From positions 1-7,122 of the forward strand of contig PLEB01000153.1 of assembly GCA_003136915.1 (NCBI GenBank): a stretch of 7,122 nt of DNA, read 5' to 3'. This DNA comes from Chitinophagaceae bacterium (lineage in GTDB: Bacteria; Bacteroidota; Bacteroidia; Chitinophagales; Chitinophagaceae). The position numbers and the translations under genes were made by a program. Below, in pieces: positions 5,794 through 7,122 of this stretch. The notes beneath the pieces are model-generated. The model was given only the letters and a program-made list of their open reading frames with translations, was not told the DNA's origin and ran no database searches. The number at the start of each line of letters is the position of its first letter. Position 1 is the stretch's first letter.

Positions 5794-6609
5794 TTAAACC
5801 GCTACCGGCGCTTTAATCAGCGGGTGGGGCTGGTAATTTTCAAGCTTGAAATCTTCAAAATGAAATTCAAAAATATCTTTCACCTCCGGGTTGAGTTTCA
5901 TTGTAGGCAATGCGTTTGGCGTTCTTGTCAACTGAAGTTTTGCCTGCTCGAGGTGATTATTGTACAGATGCACATCCCCGAAACTATGGATGAACTCTCC
6001 GGGTTCCAGCCCGCAAACCTGGGCTACCATCAGGGTGAGCAAGGCATACGAAGCTATATTAAATGGAACCCCAAGAAATACATCTGCACTGCGTTGATAA
6101 AGCAGACAACTTAAGCTGCCTCTCCCCCCCGAGATCTCAGGTGGAGTTACATAAAACTGAAATAAAACATGACAAGGCATGAGCGCCATCTCTTCCAGGT
6201 CAGCCACATTCCAGGCACTTACGATAATCCGGCGGCTGTCAGGATTTTTTTTCAACTGCTGAATGGATCCGGCGATCTGATCCACCTGCTTTCCATTGGC
6301 TCCTTCCCAGCTCCGCCATTGTTTTCCGTAAACAGGGCCCAGCTCACCCCGATCATCCGCCCACTCATTCCAGATACTTACACCATGCTCATTCAGGTAG
6401 CGGATATTCGTTTCTCCTTTCAGGAACCAGAGTAGTTCGTAAATTATGCTTTTCAGATGGAGTTTCTTGGTAGTTACAAGGGGGAACCCCTGGCTAAGGT
6501 CGAACCGCATCTGGTATCCAAAACAGCTGATCGTGCCGGTGCCGGTCCGGTCGGATTTTTGAACCCCGTCATCTGACACATGACGGAGAAGATCCAGGTA
6601 TTGCTTCAT
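5794..6609 (-). CDS. thyA: Thymidylate synthase
   Basis: Converts dUMP and 5,10-methylene-tetrahydrofolate to dTMP and dihydrofolate; the only folate reaction here that consumes tetrahydrofolate by oxidation. The 271 residues align with E. coli ThyA (264). The active site is complete: Arg21 in the DRTGTGT loop, Arg126-Arg127, nucleophile Cys146 in [12 protein letters not shown], the phosphate-binding QRSAD (172-176), Asn184, and His214/Tyr216 in [10 protein letters not shown]. The C-terminus [10 protein letters not shown] is intact. Positions up to Cys146 have E. coli numbering and those after it are shifted by 7, which locates a 7-residue insertion at PPEISGGRG (about 156-164), just before the LSC strand. 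A run of seven G bases in the coding strand encodes Gly-Gly there. It is the first gene of the minus-strand unit; I see no convincing promoter or Shine-Dalgarno sequence before its ATG. Confidence 0.98.
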   Translation of the reverse strand: MKQYLDLLRHVSDDGVQKSDRTGTGTISCFGYQMRFDLSQGFPLVTTKKLHLKSIIYELLWFLKGETNIRYLNEHGVSIWNEWADDRGELGPVYGKQWRSWEGANGKQVDQIAGSIQQLKKNPDSRRIIVSAWNVADLEEMALMPCHVLFQFYVTPPEISGGRGSLSCLLYQRSADVFLGVPFNIASYALLTLMVAQVCGLEPGEFIHSFGDVHLYNNHLEQAKLQLTRTPNALPTMKLNPEVKDIFEFHFEDFKLENYQPHPLIKAPVAV

Positions 6610-6684
6610 AGCCGCAATTTACAGAAGTTCTGAAAGCGCTTATTGATCCGGTGGAATATACCCTTTTACCGTCTGCATAATGGG

Positions 6685-6713
6685 TGGATAAATTCCCCGC
6701 TCTGGCATATAAT
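6685..6713 (+). promoter_or_regulatory. Possible promoter of the Spy-like gene
   Basis: TATAAT lies at 6708-6713, extended as TATAATTG, which also matches the Bacteroidota -7 pattern TAnnTTTG with one mismatch. TGGATA lies exactly 17 bp upstream (6685-6690), a 4 of 6 match to TTGACA, while no TTTG element is present at -33. The start would fall near 6720, leaving a leader of about 28 nt before ATG 6749. It lies in the 139-bp divergent region next to thyA. Sequence match only. Confidence 0.4.
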
Positions 6714-6748
6714 TGGATTCCTTACCTCTTACAACAAAACCTCAGACA

Positions 6749-7114
6749 ATGAAACAAATCATTGCAGGTGCCATCGTGATGCTGGCCCTGTTTTCTTCTG
6801 TTAACAGCTTTGCCCAGCAACAGGATCCGGCGGCCAGGGCAGCTGAGATGAAGCAAAGATTGAAGACAGACCTGAAACTGACTGACGTTCAGGCAGATTC
6901 GGTTGTTGCTATTAATCAGGAATTCATGCCTCAGCGCAGGGATATTTACATGGATCAGTCCTTGAGCGAGGATGATAAAAAAGCCAAAATGAAAGTGATT
7001 ACTGATCAGTCCGATAAGCGGATCCAGGCCGTGCTGGGCGATGATTTATTTAAACAATATCAGGACTGGCGGACGAAGAACATGCAGAGACGGGGACCGA
7101 GAAGCAGTAATTGA
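6749..7114 (+). CDS. Small secreted Spy/CpxP-like helical protein
   Basis: Exported protein of 121 residues with unknown precise function. Residues 1-22 form a signal peptide (MKQIIAGAIVMLALFSS, cleavage after SFA, mature Gln23). The mature part is highly charged and predicted helical. It contains an LTxxQ-like motif (LKLTDVQADSVVAI, 43-56) and a second related segment near VLGDDLFKQYQDWR (95-108), the layout of Spy/CpxP-type periplasmic proteins, some of which act as chaperones or stress sensors. The tail is basic (MQRRGPRSSN). The frame stays open upstream to a TTG at 6713, but that start would add 12 non-signal residues before the Met-Lys of a clear signal peptide, so ATG 6749 is chosen. 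Similar small proteins are common in Bacteroidota. It is divergent from thyA with no evident functional link. The family call is moderate; secretion is strong. Confidence 0.75.
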   Translation: MKQIIAGAIVMLALFSSVNSFAQQQDPAARAAEMKQRLKTDLKLTDVQADSVVAINQEFMPQRRDIYMDQSLSEDDKKAKMKVITDQSDKRIQAVLGDDLFKQYQDWRTKNMQRRGPRSSN

Positions 7115-7122
7115 AAAGCCGG

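Noticed and set aside
5656..6114. Plus-strand open frame of 152 codons antisense to folA and thyA
   Set aside because: It lies opposite two certain enzymes, and its product has no domain. The openness comes from the codon pattern of the real genes.
6713..6748. Longer start (TTG at 6713) for the Spy-like gene
   Set aside because: It would put 12 polar residues before an obvious signal peptide that begins with ATG 6749, and it overlaps the likely promoter -10 region.
6610..6748. Riboswitch or other structured leader upstream of thyA
   Set aside because: I found no folate-type riboswitch core or strong stem in this short region.

Overview
The window looks like ordinary core chromosome from a Bacteroidota bacterium, probably near Chitinophagaceae/Sphingobacteriia. 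The reasons are the Bacteroidota-style PyrE, start regions mostly without Shine-Dalgarno sequences, promoter-like sites matching the group's TTTG-N19-TAnnTTTG pattern, secreted proteins cleaved just before Gln, and an AT-rich heptamer repeat between genes. The phylum is well supported; the family is a guess. Nine protein genes fill nearly all of the DNA. I see no tRNA, rRNA, CRISPR array, insertion sequence or prophage gene, and no gene-free stretch over 300 bases.

Left part (1-1927). The window opens inside a hotdog-fold acyl-CoA thioesterase gene (MenI/YdiI-like; about 30 N-terminal residues lie outside). It converges on a NUDIX hydrolase gene, and the two stop codons share one TTAA. The NUDIX gene is divergent from pyrE (orotate phosphoribosyltransferase, UMP synthesis). 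The longest NUDIX reading frame would leave only 3 bp to pyrE, but a -7 promoter box and a better start codon inside that frame argue for a shorter protein. After pyrE come a long A/T hairpin built from 7-bp units and a small secreted heavy-metal-associated (HMA) protein.

Middle and right part (1932-6609, minus strand). Four closely spaced genes read leftward: thyA, folA, a SAM-dependent methyltransferase of unknown substrate, and an RsmF-like rRNA cytosine-C5 methyltransferase. ThyA makes dTMP and releases dihydrofolate, which FolA reduces, so the first two are a functional pair; the two methyltransferases appear to be co-transcribed with them. A possible weak terminator and a well-formed Bacteroidota-type promoter separate this unit from the last minus-strand gene, a secreted protein with two LysM domains and a degenerate RlpA-like C-terminal domain. 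It converges on the HMA gene with only 4 bp between stop codons.

Right edge (6610-7122). A 139-bp divergent region separates thyA from a small secreted helical protein resembling Spy/CpxP-type periplasmic proteins.

No clearly new biological system is visible. The items most worth a second look are the heptamer hairpin, the RlpA-like domain without its usual catalytic motifs, the uncharacterised methyltransferase inside the thymidylate operon, and the corrected NUDIX start.
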